Counted from the first letter of the stretch, positions 36,914 through 44,836 are shown. The stretch is DNA of 64,000 bases from Archangium gephyra (GCA_003243425.1 QFQP01000006.1:147634-211633); one strand, 5' to 3'. Program-made: numbers and translations. The notes: generated from the letters alone by a model not told the origin.

Positions 36914-37348
36914 ATGGCGACGACGACCACGTCCGTGACGGAGTTCAAGACGTCGATTCGTGATGCAGGCTTGCGGAGCACCGGCCCACGGCTTGCGGTG
37001 TTGCGCCACCTGCAGGACTCGGAGCGTCCCGTGTCGCACGGCGAGCTGGCCGAGGCGCTGTCGGCGCAGGGCCTCGACCGCACCACGGTCTACCGGAACC
37101 TGACGGACCTCACCGAAGCGGGCCTCGTGCAGCGCACCGACCTCGGTGACCACGTGTGGCGTTTCGAGCTCAAGAAGAGCGGCCACGATTCTTTTCAGCA
37201 CCCGCACTTCACCTGTACCGACTGCGGCACCGTGAAGTGCCTGCCGGAATCGGTGTTGGCGGTGAAGTCGGTGCGCGGTGCTCCGCGCGCGTTGGCGAAG
37301 CACCGCGTCGAAATTCAGATGCGCGGTCAGTGCGACGACTGCAGCTGA
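36914..37348 (+). CDS. Fur-family regulator with two CxxC zinc motifs (Zur-like)
   Basis: A 144-residue Fur-family protein; GTG at 36908 is an alternative start. The winged helix covers about residues 8-85 (GPRLAVLRHLQ and LDRTTVYRNLTDL). The regulatory metal site contains HDSFQHPHFTCTDCG, and the structural zinc site is completed by CTDC and the C-terminal CDDC. Position just after a TonB receptor operon and next to AztD-like genes favours Zur over Fur. It would repress the surrounding genes when zinc is plentiful. Confidence 0.82.
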   Translation: MATTTTSVTEFKTSIRDAGLRSTGPRLAVLRHLQDSERPVSHGELAEALSAQGLDRTTVYRNLTDLTEAGLVQRTDLGDHVWRFELKKSGHDSFQHPHFTCTDCGTVKCLPESVLAVKSVRGAPRALAKHRVEIQMRGQCDDCS

Positions 37349-37933
37349 TCAGTCGAGCCAGTCGATGAGCAACTTCGCCGTCGGCGCGTTCGTCGGTCCC
37401 ACGTGAAGCACGTACGTCGCACGCGCTTCGAGCACCGCACCCCACTGCTGCTTGACACCGTCACAGGCGTCACTCGCGCGCGTCGTCAGAATCTTCACGT
37501 CCGACGCAGTGCCTTCGAGTGACTCGACGATCTTCAACGGCCCACCCGAGTCGAGCGAGAACGCATGCGCGCCCGAGGCCCCGGGCCGGTAGGTGACCTC
37601 GCCTTCGAAGCGGCCGTCGTCACGTCGCGTGAGCTCCACCGTGAAGAACACGAGGAACGCGTTCACCGCGCCACCCGTCGACACGGTCTCGAACGGCCCG
37701 TTGGCCGCGTGCCAGCAGGCGCGTTCGTCGCTGTCACCGAGCTCCAGCGTGTCGCGGAACGTGGGGTCGACTTCACACGCCAGCCCATCGGCCGTCGCGC
37801 GAAAGCCACGATCGCAGTGACACCAGTCGCCTGCAGGGTCGCGGTGAACGTGACCGCCGGGGGCACACGAGTCGCCCTCCGGCATCACCGGACTGCACGC
37901 CGCCAGCGCGACGGCAATCAGCGCGCGCTTCAT
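37349..37933 (-). CDS. Lipoprotein with one His/Cys EGF-like module
   Basis: A 194-residue lipoprotein (MKRALIAVALAACSP, lipobox LAAC). Directly after the anchor comes CAPGGHVHRDPAGDWCHCDR, a single copy of the C-x3-G-x-x-H-...-CHC module that is repeated seven times in the protein at 41518-43323. The rest is a beta-rich domain that may be a jelly-roll or lipocalin-like fold; I cannot name it. Its ATG overlaps the TGA of the AztD-like gene (ATGA), and its 3' end abuts the 3' end of the Fur gene with no gap. Likely role: extracytoplasmic zinc binding together with the AztD-like protein. Confidence 0.7.
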   Translation of the reverse strand: MKRALIAVALAACSPVMPEGDSCAPGGHVHRDPAGDWCHCDRGFRATADGLACEVDPTFRDTLELGDSDERACWHAANGPFETVSTGGAVNAFLVFFTVELTRRDDGRFEGEVTYRPGASGAHAFSLDSGGPLKIVESLEGTASDVKILTTRASDACDGVKQQWGAVLEARATYVLHVGPTNAPTAKLLIDWLD

Positions 37934-39216
37934 CCTTCTTCGTGCTCGTGCTCGTGGTGTTCGCCGAAATCGGGGCTGGCCGAGACCACACCCATCGACG
38001 CGGGCGCGCCGCCGACCTCGAAGGTGCGCTCGACCTCCCAGTGCTCGATGTCGACCTCGACGACCTTCCCGCTGCGCGGATCGCTCACGTACGCACGGTC
38101 GACGCCCAGCGCGAGCGCAGGGCGAACCGCGTCGTGACCCGTCGGCGCCATCGCGTACGCGGGAATCACTTCGACCGGAGTGCCCTGTGACGCGCCCGTC
38201 TTCGGGTCGAGCTTGTGCAACTTGCCGTCGAGCGTGAGCACGATGACGTGCTCGCCGTGGAACAGCTTGAAGCCGAAGTACGTCGTCGGCAGGGGCACCG
38301 GCGTGATGGTGCCCGCCGCCGGGTCGATGATGCTCAGCGCGTCGCTACCGAAGTTGCCGACGAACACGTTCAGGTCGTGCGCGCCCAGCACCGTGCCCAC
38401 GCGCGTGGTGGCGGGAATGCCGGCGGGGTTGGCGATCTTCCTGCTCTCGAACTTCGAGCCGTTCCACGTCAGCACCAGCACGCCGTCGCTGCAGCCGAAG
38501 GCCACGCGGGTGTCGTTGCTGCCTTCACCGTGCAGGCGCGGGCACTCGTTGAACTCGCCCTCCAGCATCGTGGGGTCGTTCGCCAGTCGTGACGAGACGC
38601 CGATCGGCAGGCGCGACGCTCCGGGCGCCGGGTCGACGGGGTCGGGTGTCGACGCCAGCAACCGGCCGTTCGACACCAGCGCCACGCCGTGATGCGCGAA
38701 GCCCGTCGAGTGCCGCGTGGGCGCCACCATGCCGATCGCCAACTGCGAGGTCTGGAAGAAGTCGGCCGTGCCGTCGCCGTCGTTGAAGATGGTGGCCCAG
38801 CCGTCGTGCAGCACGAAGTGCGTCGGCGTGGCCCCCGCGATGCTCGACGACAACAACGTCGGCGCCTGCTTGCCGATGTGGAAATGACCGTCGTGATCTT
38901 CGAAGCCGACCCCCGAGGTCACCAGCTGCGTGACGTTGTTCGCGCGCTGCACGAGGTACCCGAAGCCCAGCGTGTCCTCCGCGTCGGAATAGACGGCGGC
39001 GGGGCCCTGAAGCGTGAACGTGCCGGGCTTCGAACCATCGTCGAGGTCGATGACCGTCAGCTTCGCGGCAGTGCCGTCGGCGACGAGCAATCGGCCACGT
39101 GTCACTTCTGCTTCGTCTTGAGGGCCGGTTCCCGCGTCGGCTCCACCGTCGGGCGTGTTCATCGGGGCAGGGCAGGCGCAAAACGCCAGCGCCGCCATCA
39201 GCAGCAGCTTCTTCAT
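37930..39216 (-). CDS. aztD: AztD-like periplasmic zinc chaperone
   Basis: A 428-residue lipoprotein (MKKLLLMAALAFCACP, lipobox FCAC) with a seven-bladed propeller-like body. Family features: LLVADGTAAKLTVIDLDDG at the start, FEDHDGHFHIG and GFAHHGVAL metal-site segments, CPRLHGEG, FGCSDGVLVL and VGNFGSDALSIIDP. The C-terminus is His/Glu-rich (EHHEHEHEEG). These match AztD, known in Paracoccus as a zinc metallochaperone delivering to the AztC binding protein of an ABC importer. No AztABC genes are in this window. It starts an operon with the EGF-like lipoprotein and is divergent from the second Fur-family gene. Confidence 0.8.
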   Translation of the reverse strand: MKKLLLMAALAFCACPAPMNTPDGGADAGTGPQDEAEVTRGRLLVADGTAAKLTVIDLDDGSKPGTFTLQGPAAVYSDAEDTLGFGYLVQRANNVTQLVTSGVGFEDHDGHFHIGKQAPTLLSSSIAGATPTHFVLHDGWATIFNDGDGTADFFQTSQLAIGMVAPTRHSTGFAHHGVALVSNGRLLASTPDPVDPAPGASRLPIGVSSRLANDPTMLEGEFNECPRLHGEGSNDTRVAFGCSDGVLVLTWNGSKFESRKIANPAGIPATTRVGTVLGAHDLNVFVGNFGSDALSIIDPAAGTITPVPLPTTYFGFKLFHGEHVIVLTLDGKLHKLDPKTGASQGTPVEVIPAYAMAPTGHDAVRPALALGVDRAYVSDPRSGKVVEVDIEHWEVERTFEVGGAPASMGVVSASPDFGEHHEHEHEEG

Positions 39217-39280
39217 GGGGCTCCTTGAGAGTGACGACCCACGAGCGGGTCTGTCGGCCGGCGGAACAACGGTATCCGTG

Positions 39281-39292
39281 TTGCAAAAGCAA
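39281..39292. promoter_or_regulatory. Inverted repeat between aztD-like and second fur gene
   Basis: TTGC-AAAA-GCAA is a perfect short dyad in the 97-bp divergent gap. It lies within an AT-rich patch unusual for this genome, where a Zur/Fur operator would be expected to control both directions. Confidence 0.35.
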
Positions 39293-39313
39293 GTTTATGT
39301 GTATTTGGCCCTC

Positions 39314-39739
39314 ATGGTGCAGATGGGGCAGAGGGTCGCGAACGCCTGGCGGCCGCGGCTGCGTGACGCTGGCTTGCGAGTCACCCGGCATCGGTTGACG
39401 GTGCTCGCGCTGCTCGAGGCCGCGCGGTGGCCGATGACGCACGCCGAGTTGTTCGAGGGCTTCGAACGCGGGCTCGTCGACCGCACCACGGTCTTCAGGA
39501 ACCTGATGTCACTGGTGGGCGCGGACCTCGTCACCCGGGCGGACAATGGCGATCATCTGTGGCGCTACTCGCTCGCCGGCACGCCGCAGCCGCGCGCCCA
39601 CTTCTCGTGCGAACGCTGCCGCGCGCAGACGCCGCTGCCTCCCATGACCGTCACCTTTGCGTCGCGCCGGCTGCCTGCGGCGGTCGCCTCGTGGCAGTGC
39701 GCGGTGCAGTTCGTCGGACTCCGCGAGTTCTGTAATTGA
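39314..39739 (+). CDS. Second Fur-family regulator lacking the C-terminal CxxC
   Basis: A 141-residue protein; ATG at 39314 or 39323. The winged helix has RHRLTVLALLEAARW and VDRTTVFRNLMSL. The metal region keeps one CxxC (HFSCERCRAQ), but the second CxxC is reduced to single Cys residues (WQCAV and a terminal FCN). The His-rich loop of the neighbour at 36914 is also reduced. Structural zinc binding may therefore be altered. It faces the aztD-like operon and precedes the L33-COG0523-S18 unit, so it may regulate either or both. Confidence 0.8.
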   Translation: MVQMGQRVANAWRPRLRDAGLRVTRHRLTVLALLEAARWPMTHAELFEGFERGLVDRTTVFRNLMSLVGADLVTRADNGDHLWRYSLAGTPQPRAHFSCERCRAQTPLPPMTVTFASRRLPAAVASWQCAVQFVGLREFCN

Positions 39740-39760
39740 GTATGGAGTTGCAAGAAGAAA

Positions 39761-39778
39761 GTGATTGCGATAGTGATG
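39761..39778. promoter_or_regulatory. Candidate Zur-type site before Cys-free L33
   Basis: GTGATTGCGA followed directly by TAGTGATG lies in a 44-base gap of low G+C six bases before the rpmG start. The same two words occur before the TonB-receptor operon (33143-33177). Probably the control site for the ribosomal-paralogue operon. Confidence 0.4.
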
Positions 39779-39783
39779 CGCGC

Positions 39784-39951
39784 ATGCCCAAGGGAAACCG
39801 CACGATCGTGTACCTGGCCAGTACGGCTGGCACCGGCCACTACTACGTGACCACGCGCAACCGCCGCAGCACCCAGGACAAGCTGAAGCTCCGCAAGTAC
39901 GACCCGAAGGCGAAGAAGCACGTCGTCTACGAAGAGAGGTCGAAGCTGTGA
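39784..39951 (+). CDS. rpmG: Zinc-independent (Cys-free) ribosomal protein L33 paralogue
   Basis: A 55-residue L33: MPKGNRTIVYLASTAGTG, then YYVTTRNRR and LRKYDPKAKKHVVYEERSKL. There is no Cys at all, so it is the C-minus form that does not bind zinc. In many bacteria such paralogues replace the zinc-binding L33 when Zur is relieved, freeing zinc. The ATG at 39784 is chosen because it begins the L33 sequence. It is followed with four-base overlap by a COG0523 GTPase, and an S18 paralogue ends the operon, which supports the zinc-starvation role. Confidence 0.92.
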   Translation: MPKGNRTIVYLASTAGTGHYYVTTRNRRSTQDKLKLRKYDPKAKKHVVYEERSKL

Positions 39952-41117
39952 GCCGCCGTGTTCCGGTGACCGTGCTCTCGGGTTTCCTGGGCGCGGGTAA
40001 GACCACCACGCTCAATCACCTGCTCGCCAACAGCGGCGGCAGGAAAGTGGCGCTCATCGTCAACGACATGAGTGAGGTGAACATCGACGCACAGCTGGTG
40101 AAGCTGCAGCGCGCCGAAGAGAAGCTGGTCGAGCTCTCGAACGGCTGCATCTGCTGCACGCTGCGTGAAGATCTGCTCACGCACGTGCGTGAGCTGGCGA
40201 CCGGCGGGAAGTTCGACGTCATCGTCGTCGAGTCGACCGGCATCGGTGAGCCGCTGCCCATCGCCGAGACGTTCACCTTCACCGACGAGCATGGCGCCAG
40301 CCTGTCGGACGTGGCGAGGCTCGACACCATGGTGACGGTGGTCGACGCCTTCAACTTCCTCACCGACTGGGACGAGGCCGAGTCGCTCAACGAGCGCGGC
40401 CTGGCGCCCGAAGAAGACAACCGCACCGTGGTCGACCTGCTCGTCGAACAGGTCGAGTTCGCCGACGTGCTGGTGCTCAACAAGTGTGACCTCGTGAAGC
40501 CCGCGCAGCTCGACCGCCTCGAAGGCGTGCTCCGCAAGCTGAACCCGCGCGCGAAGGTGCTGCGCAGCACGAAGGGTGTGGTGCCGGTCAGCGAACTCAT
40601 CGAGACCGGCCTGTTCGACTTCGAAGAAGCGCGCGAGGCGCCGGGTTGGCTCAAGACGCTGCGTGGGGAAGAGCAGCCCGAGACCGACGAGTACGGCATC
40701 TCGAGCTTCGTGTTCCGCGCGCGCCGGCCGTTCCACCCCAGGCGCCTGTGGGACTTCGTGCACGGCTCGTGGAAGGGCGTGCTGCGCAGCAAGGGCTTCT
40801 ATTGGCTCGCGTCGCGCAACGACATCACCGGGCTGTGGGCGCAAGCTGGCGGTGCGAGCAGCTTCGAACCCGCGGGCCTGTGGTGGGCGGCGGTGCCGAA
40901 GAAGGACTGGCCCGAGAGCCGCGCGCTGCGCCGTGAAGTCAAAGCCCTGTGGGACTCCGAAGTGGGAGACCGCCGGCAGGAGCTGGTGTTCATCACCCGA
41001 GGTGTCGAGCACGAGAAGGTCCGCGCGCGCCTGGCGAAGTGTCTGGTCACCGACGACGAGTGGAAGTCGGCGTCGTTCGAAGACCCGTTTCCCCGATGGG
41101 AGATCGTGTCGTCATGA
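39948..41117 (+). CDS. COG0523 GTPase, putative zinc chaperone
   Basis: A 389-residue CobW/COG0523 P-loop GTPase. Walker A GFLGAGKTTTLNHL, metal-binding CxCC in NGCICCTLREDLL, Walker B in VVESTGIGEP and the guanine-binding NKCD are all present; the C-terminal CobW_C domain contains SSFVFRARRPFHPRRLWD. Starts at GTG 39948, overlapping the L33 stop. In zinc-starvation operons members of this family (ZigA/ZNG1 type) load zinc into client enzymes. Flanking Cys-free L33 and S18 genes make zinc, not cobalt or nickel, the likely metal. Confidence 0.9.
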   Translation: MSRRVPVTVLSGFLGAGKTTTLNHLLANSGGRKVALIVNDMSEVNIDAQLVKLQRAEEKLVELSNGCICCTLREDLLTHVRELATGGKFDVIVVESTGIGEPLPIAETFTFTDEHGASLSDVARLDTMVTVVDAFNFLTDWDEAESLNERGLAPEEDNRTVVDLLVEQVEFADVLVLNKCDLVKPAQLDRLEGVLRKLNPRAKVLRSTKGVVPVSELIETGLFDFEEAREAPGWLKTLRGEEQPETDEYGISSFVFRARRPFHPRRLWDFVHGSWKGVLRSKGFYWLASRNDITGLWAQAGGASSFEPAGLWWAAVPKKDWPESRALRREVKALWDSEVGDRRQELVFITRGVEHEKVRARLAKCLVTDDEWKSASFEDPFPRWEIVSS

Positions 41118-41368
41118 AGCGCGAAGAAGACCTCGCCGAGCGCCCGCCTCGCGTCGCGCCGCGCCGGAAGAAGAACCCGCTGCACGCAGCCGGCGTGAAG
41201 GAGGTGACGTGGAAGGACGTCACCTTGCTCAAGTACTTCGTCAGTGAACGCGGCCGCATTCTTCCTGCGCGCATGACCGGCCTCGACGCGAAGCAACAGC
41301 GCATGGTCGCGAAGGCCGTGAAGCAGGCAAGGCAGCTCGGGCTGCTACCGTACCTGCGCCTCGGCTGA
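41114..41368 (+). CDS. rpsR: Cys-free ribosomal protein S18 paralogue
   Basis: An 84-residue S18: VTWKDVTLLKYFVSERGRIL, then ARMTGLDAKQQRMVAKAVKQ and GLLPYLRLG match the S18 core. The zinc-type N-terminal Cys residues of standard S18 are absent. Its ATG overlaps the COG0523 stop (ATGA). Expected to substitute for the zinc-containing S18 on the 30S subunit during zinc limitation. Confidence 0.9.
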   Translation: MKREEDLAERPPRVAPRRKKNPLHAAGVKEVTWKDVTLLKYFVSERGRILPARMTGLDAKQQRMVAKAVKQARQLGLLPYLRLG

Positions 41369-41517
41369 GTTCAGTTTCTGTCCGGGCGGCGGCGCTCGCC
41401 GGCGTGTTCCAGGCACGTCGTCTCTCGAGCGCCGCCGACCTGGACGCCCCTTTCAAAGTGACGGCGTCGCGCGCGTGCGCGCTGGTGTGGACGTGTGCGC
41501 GCCGCGGAGAAACGGTC

Positions 41518-43323
41518 ATGAAGCGTGTCGTGGTGTGTCTGGCAATGGTCTGGTTTGCCGCGTGTGAAGTGCCCACGCCGGAGGGCGACCCGTGCGGTGC
41601 TCACGGCGAGCTGCACGGGGACCACTGTCATTGCGACGCCGGGTTCACCGAGCGCGACGGCGTGTGCGTCGCGGCGCCCGCAGGTGATTCAGGTGTGCAG
41701 GTCGATCAGTGCGGTGAACACGGTGAGCTGCACGTCGACCACTGCGATTGCCACGATGGCTACGTCGAGGTGAACGGGGTCTGCGTCGCACAGACGGTCG
41801 ACGCGGGCGGCGATCGCTGCGCGCCGAACGGGCATCTGCACGGGGACCACTGCCACTGCGACACCGGCTTCGAGGAGACGAATGGCACGTGCGTCGCCGT
41901 CGACATGTGCGGTCCTCACGGTCATTCGCACGGCGCGCACTGTGACTGTGATGGCGGCTACGAAGAGGTGAACGGCGTGTGCGTCGTGGTCGCCGTCGAC
42001 GCGGGCGTCGACGCGTGCGGTCCCAACGGTCATTCACACGGCAATCACTGCCACTGTGACAGCGGCTTCGAAGAGCTGAACGGCACGTGCGTCGCCGTCA
42101 CCGACGCGGGCGTCGACCCGTGCGCACCGAACGGTGAACTGCACGGCAACCACTGCCACTGCGACAGCGGCTACGTCGAGATGGGCTTGTCCTGTGTGCC
42201 CGTGATGATCGCGTCGTGCGGCAATGGGCATCGTCACGGCGGCACCTGCGTCTGCTACGCGGGCTTCGTCTACAGCGCGGTGAGCGACACCTGCGAAGCG
42301 GTGGTGCCTCCGTCGAGCCAGCCGGTCATCGGCTTCACCATCGTCGCGCTCGGTGAAGACATGAGCAGCAGCGGCATGAAGGCCGTGAACGATTCGCGCC
42401 AGGTGGTCGGCAACAAGCGGCCCACCGGGCAGGCGTACCTGTCGGCGTACACACAGAGCGTCACCGCGATGACGGCGAGCGCCATCACCGACGTCGGCAT
42501 CCTCCCCAACTCGTCGAACAACTTCTCGCGGCCGTGGGACATCAACGCGTCGGGCGTCGTCGTCGGCGAGAGCGGCAACAACAACCCGGTGCTGCCGTTC
42601 ATCTACGACGGAGCGCTGCGTCAGCTCGCACTGCCTACGGGTTCGACCAGCGCGGTCGCGCACGGCATCAACGACGCCGGGAAGATCGTCGGCATCGGCA
42701 ACTCGCGCGCCCTCGTGTGGACGTCATCGACGGCCACGCCCACGTACCTCGCCAACCTCGCGGGAGCGACCGTGCTCACCTCGCGCGCGTGGAAGGTGAA
42801 CGAAGCGGGTGACATCGTCGGTCACGCGCGTGACGCGATGAGCGTTCAGCACGCGGCCTGGTGGAAGCCCGATGGCTCGGTCGTGGATCTCGGCACCCTG
42901 AACCCGTCGTACGCGGCCGAAGCGCTCGACGTGAACGAAGCAGCGCGCATCGTCGGCAAGAGCGTCGTCGGCGTGGTGCCCGGCAGCACGTCAGGCACGC
43001 TGCAGTGGCAGGCGTTTCTCTTCGAGAACGGCTCGATGCGTGGCCTGGGAACACTGCCGAGCGCGCCGATGGCGCTTCACAGCATCGCGAACGCCATCAA
43101 CGACGATGGCTGGGTGGTGGGCCAGGTCGAGCAGGTCGCCGGCATCGCAGCGCGCGCGGTGTTGTGGCGCGACGGTGTGATCGTCGACTTGAACGACTAC
43201 CTGCCGGCGAACTCAGGCTGGGTGCTCACCAGCGCCGTCGACGTCAACTCGCAGGGCGACATCGTGGGTCGCGGCACGCTCAACGGGAGCGCGCGGCCGT
43301 TCATGCTCGTGCGCACGAACTGA
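41518..43323 (+). CDS. Surface lipoprotein with seven His/Cys EGF-like modules and HAF-type repeats
   Basis: A 601-residue lipoprotein. MKRVVVCLAMVWFAACE is the signal peptide with lipobox FAAC, and a GGAG ribosome-binding site precedes the ATG at 41518. Residues about 26-262 are seven modules such as CGPNGHSHGNHCHCDSGF, each with four Cys and up to four His. Residues about 265-601 are repeats like VNEAGDIVGHARD and INDDGWVVGQVEQ, the HAF family of extracellular beta repeats. The His clusters next to the disulfide framework suggest metal binding, most likely zinc given the operon upstream and the single-module relative at 37349-37933. It may be a surface zinc store or sensor. A strong terminator follows. 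Confidence 0.75.
   Translation: MKRVVVCLAMVWFAACEVPTPEGDPCGAHGELHGDHCHCDAGFTERDGVCVAAPAGDSGVQVDQCGEHGELHVDHCDCHDGYVEVNGVCVAQTVDAGGDRCAPNGHLHGDHCHCDTGFEETNGTCVAVDMCGPHGHSHGAHCDCDGGYEEVNGVCVVVAVDAGVDACGPNGHSHGNHCHCDSGFEELNGTCVAVTDAGVDPCAPNGELHGNHCHCDSGYVEMGLSCVPVMIASCGNGHRHGGTCVCYAGFVYSAVSDTCEAVVPPSSQPVIGFTIVALGEDMSSSGMKAVNDSRQVVGNKRPTGQAYLSAYTQSVTAMTASAITDVGILPNSSNNFSRPWDINASGVVVGESGNNNPVLPFIYDGALRQLALPTGSTSAVAHGINDAGKIVGIGNSRALVWTSSTATPTYLANLAGATVLTSRAWKVNEAGDIVGHARDAMSVQHAAWWKPDGSVVDLGTLNPSYAAEALDVNEAARIVGKSVVGVVPGSTSGTLQWQAFLFENGSMRGLGTLPSAPMALHSIANAINDDGWVVGQVEQVAGIAARAVLWRDGVIVDLNDYLPANSGWVLTSAVDVNSQGDIVGRGTLNGSARPFMLVRTN
41593..42303 (+). repeat. Seven tandem His/Cys modules (about 28-41 codons each)
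   Basis: Each module follows C-x3-G-(E/H)-x-H-(G/V)-x-(H/T)-C-x-C-x-x-G-(F/Y)-x7-C. Linkers between some copies read VDAGVD. Copies 3, 5 and 6 carry the full HGDHCHC or HGNHCHC core; copy 2 and copy 4 have HCDC, and copy 7 is shortened (GNGHRHGGTCVC). Confidence 0.85.
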
Positions 43324-43356
43324 AAGAGAAAGAGGCGCGCCCGAGGCGAGGCGCTG

Positions 43357-43404
43357 GTGCCGGGGAGCACGGGTGTGAGGGCCCGCTCCCCGGCACTTCT
43401 TTTC
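43357..43404 (+). terminator. Rho-independent terminator
   Basis: A perfect 12-bp stem, GTGCCGGGGAGC (43357-43368) with GCTCCCCGGCAC (43385-43396), a 16-base loop, then CTTCTTTTC-type T-rich tail. It lies 33 bases after the His/Cys lipoprotein gene and ends that plus-strand transcript before the convergent operon. Confidence 0.85.
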
Positions 43405-43422
43405 GCCAGGGTGCGTGGCTTT

Positions 43423-43857
43423 TCAGGCCTGGAGCAGCTCCGCCCACAGCGCCCGCAGCTCACGTGCGTTCCACGGAGCCGGCCGCCGCCGCGACGCCAA
43501 CGCCTCGTCGCGCCACGCGTCGCTCACCGTCTGGTCGACCCAGGCCTCCCACGCCAGCACCCAGGCGGCGAGGTCAGCCAGCAGCTCGACCGATTGGTCA
43601 CGCAGCTGGGGCGCGAGCGGGCCGCGTTGGAGGAACAACGACCGTTCACCACGCGTGACGCGAAGGCCCAGTGAGCTGAGGGACACGTTCAGCTCGCTCC
43701 ACGTCGACGACAGCCCGCTGCCTTCGGGCGCCGGCGTTCGCTGCATTCCCCGTCGCGCGAACAGATTTCCGTCCGTGTGCCGCGCGTCGCAGCCGAAGGC
43801 CCACATCTGCAGGTCGAAGAGGCGCTCCAACTTCGTGAGCGTTCGAGCGTCGAGCAT
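43423..43857 (-). CDS. Hypothetical protein at end of MerC/DUF1826 operon
   Basis: A 144-residue soluble protein starting at ATG 43857, which overlaps the DUF1826 stop (TGATG). It is mostly helical, with Trp-rich segments (LAAWVLAWEAWVDQTV) and a central HTDGNLFARRG. I recognise no family. Tight coupling with DUF1826 and MerC-like genes places it in a metal-linked operon; nothing more can be said. Confidence 0.65.
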   Translation of the reverse strand: MLDARTLTKLERLFDLQMWAFGCDARHTDGNLFARRGMQRTPAPEGSGLSSTWSELNVSLSSLGLRVTRGERSLFLQRGPLAPQLRDQSVELLADLAAWVLAWEAWVDQTVSDAWRDEALASRRRPAPWNARELRALWAELLQA

Positions 43858-44441
43858 CACGGCCTCCCGTCGATGGTGAGCACCAGCCGCGGCACGTCGT
43901 GCACGTGCGGGCTGCGGTGCACGACGCCGTGGTTCGGCGCACCGGCGCAGCCCTTCATGAGCGCGACGTCGAAGCGCTCGAGGTGTTGCGTGGTGGTGCC
44001 TTCGCGCTTTGCGCGATCGAGGTCGCGCTCGGCGATCCACTCCGTCGCCGGGCCGGCCCACGTGCAGATGAGCCGCACCGTCACGTTGTCGACGTGGAAC
44101 TTCGGGCACATCTGCTGCTCGATGGTCGCGACCTGAACCCGCGCACGCGGGAACCGGAGCAGCGCTCCGTAGTGCGTGAGCCGCGCACGAATGTCGTCGG
44201 CGAGCTGCGCGCGGTGTTCACAGGCGGGCATCGCCGAGAGCCAGCGTTCGACCGGCCAGCGGTCAGCGAGCGCCACCACTTCATCGACGTCGAGGTGAAC
44301 GTCGCTGGTGACGTGCTGACACCAACCCGAGAACGAAGCCGAGAAGCCTCGCCGCCAGATGCAGAGGTCGACGTCGCGACGGCGAATGTGGCGGAGGCCG
44401 TCTTCGCTCCACACGACGCGGTGACGATTGCGGCGGGTCAT
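43857..44441 (-). CDS. DUF1826 protein
   Basis: A 194-residue protein. FHVDNVTVRLICTWAGPATEW (split in the middle by the CTW turn) and HRSPHV near the end are features I associate with DUF1826, a family often found beside COG0523 GTPases and other Zur-regulated genes. Several His and Cys (CQHV, EQQMCPKFH) could bind metal, and the fold may be like an Fe/2OG oxygenase with an H-x-D pair (HVD) and a distal His. ATG at 44441 overlaps the merC TGA. Enzymatic activity is unproven. Confidence 0.7.
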   Translation of the reverse strand: MTRRNRHRVVWSEDGLRHIRRRDVDLCIWRRGFSASFSGWCQHVTSDVHLDVDEVVALADRWPVERWLSAMPACEHRAQLADDIRARLTHYGALLRFPRARVQVATIEQQMCPKFHVDNVTVRLICTWAGPATEWIAERDLDRAKREGTTTQHLERFDVALMKGCAGAPNHGVVHRSPHVHDVPRLVLTIDGRP

Positions 44442-44836
44442 GCGTGCACCGCGCGACGCAGCCACATGCGGACCGGCATCGACATGAACATCACCAGGGT
44501 GCCGAACCACTCGAGCGCCGGCGCTTCGACCAGGTGCGCGACGACGAGAACGGCGGCGCCGGCGAGCGTCGGCCAGAACGGCCGCCATTCACGCGAGCGC
44601 AACGCTTCACGAAGGCCGAAGCCGAGCGCGACCGACAACGCGACGCCCAGCAGCCACGCGTGCTGTTGCTCGTCGATCATCAACGCCACGCCGCCCAGGG
44701 AGAGCAGCGGTTTCTAGAGAGACAGACACGCCGGGCAGAGCGCGCAGCCGAGCGCCGGGAGGAGGGACGAAATCAGGCCCGTCTTCGCAGACGGGTGAGC
44801 GCACGCGCAGTGCGCCGAGTGAACGTGAGAGGACAT
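44438..44836 (-). pseudogene. merC: MerC-family membrane protein gene with in-frame TAG
   Basis: The frame starts MSSHVHSAHCACAHPS (His/Cys-rich), then LLPALGCALCPACLSL, the MerC signature with paired Cys. A TAG stop occurs at 44714-44716 and the same frame continues KPLLSLGGVALMIDEQQ with two more membrane helices to a TGA at 44438. MerC proteins usually read a Tyr-Lys-Pro at this point, so TAC or TAT has become TAG. In total 132 codons, normal for the family. Either a nonsense mutation, a sequencing error or, less likely, readthrough. MerC carries metal ions (Hg, possibly Zn) across the inner membrane. It overlaps the DUF1826 start. Confidence 0.75.
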
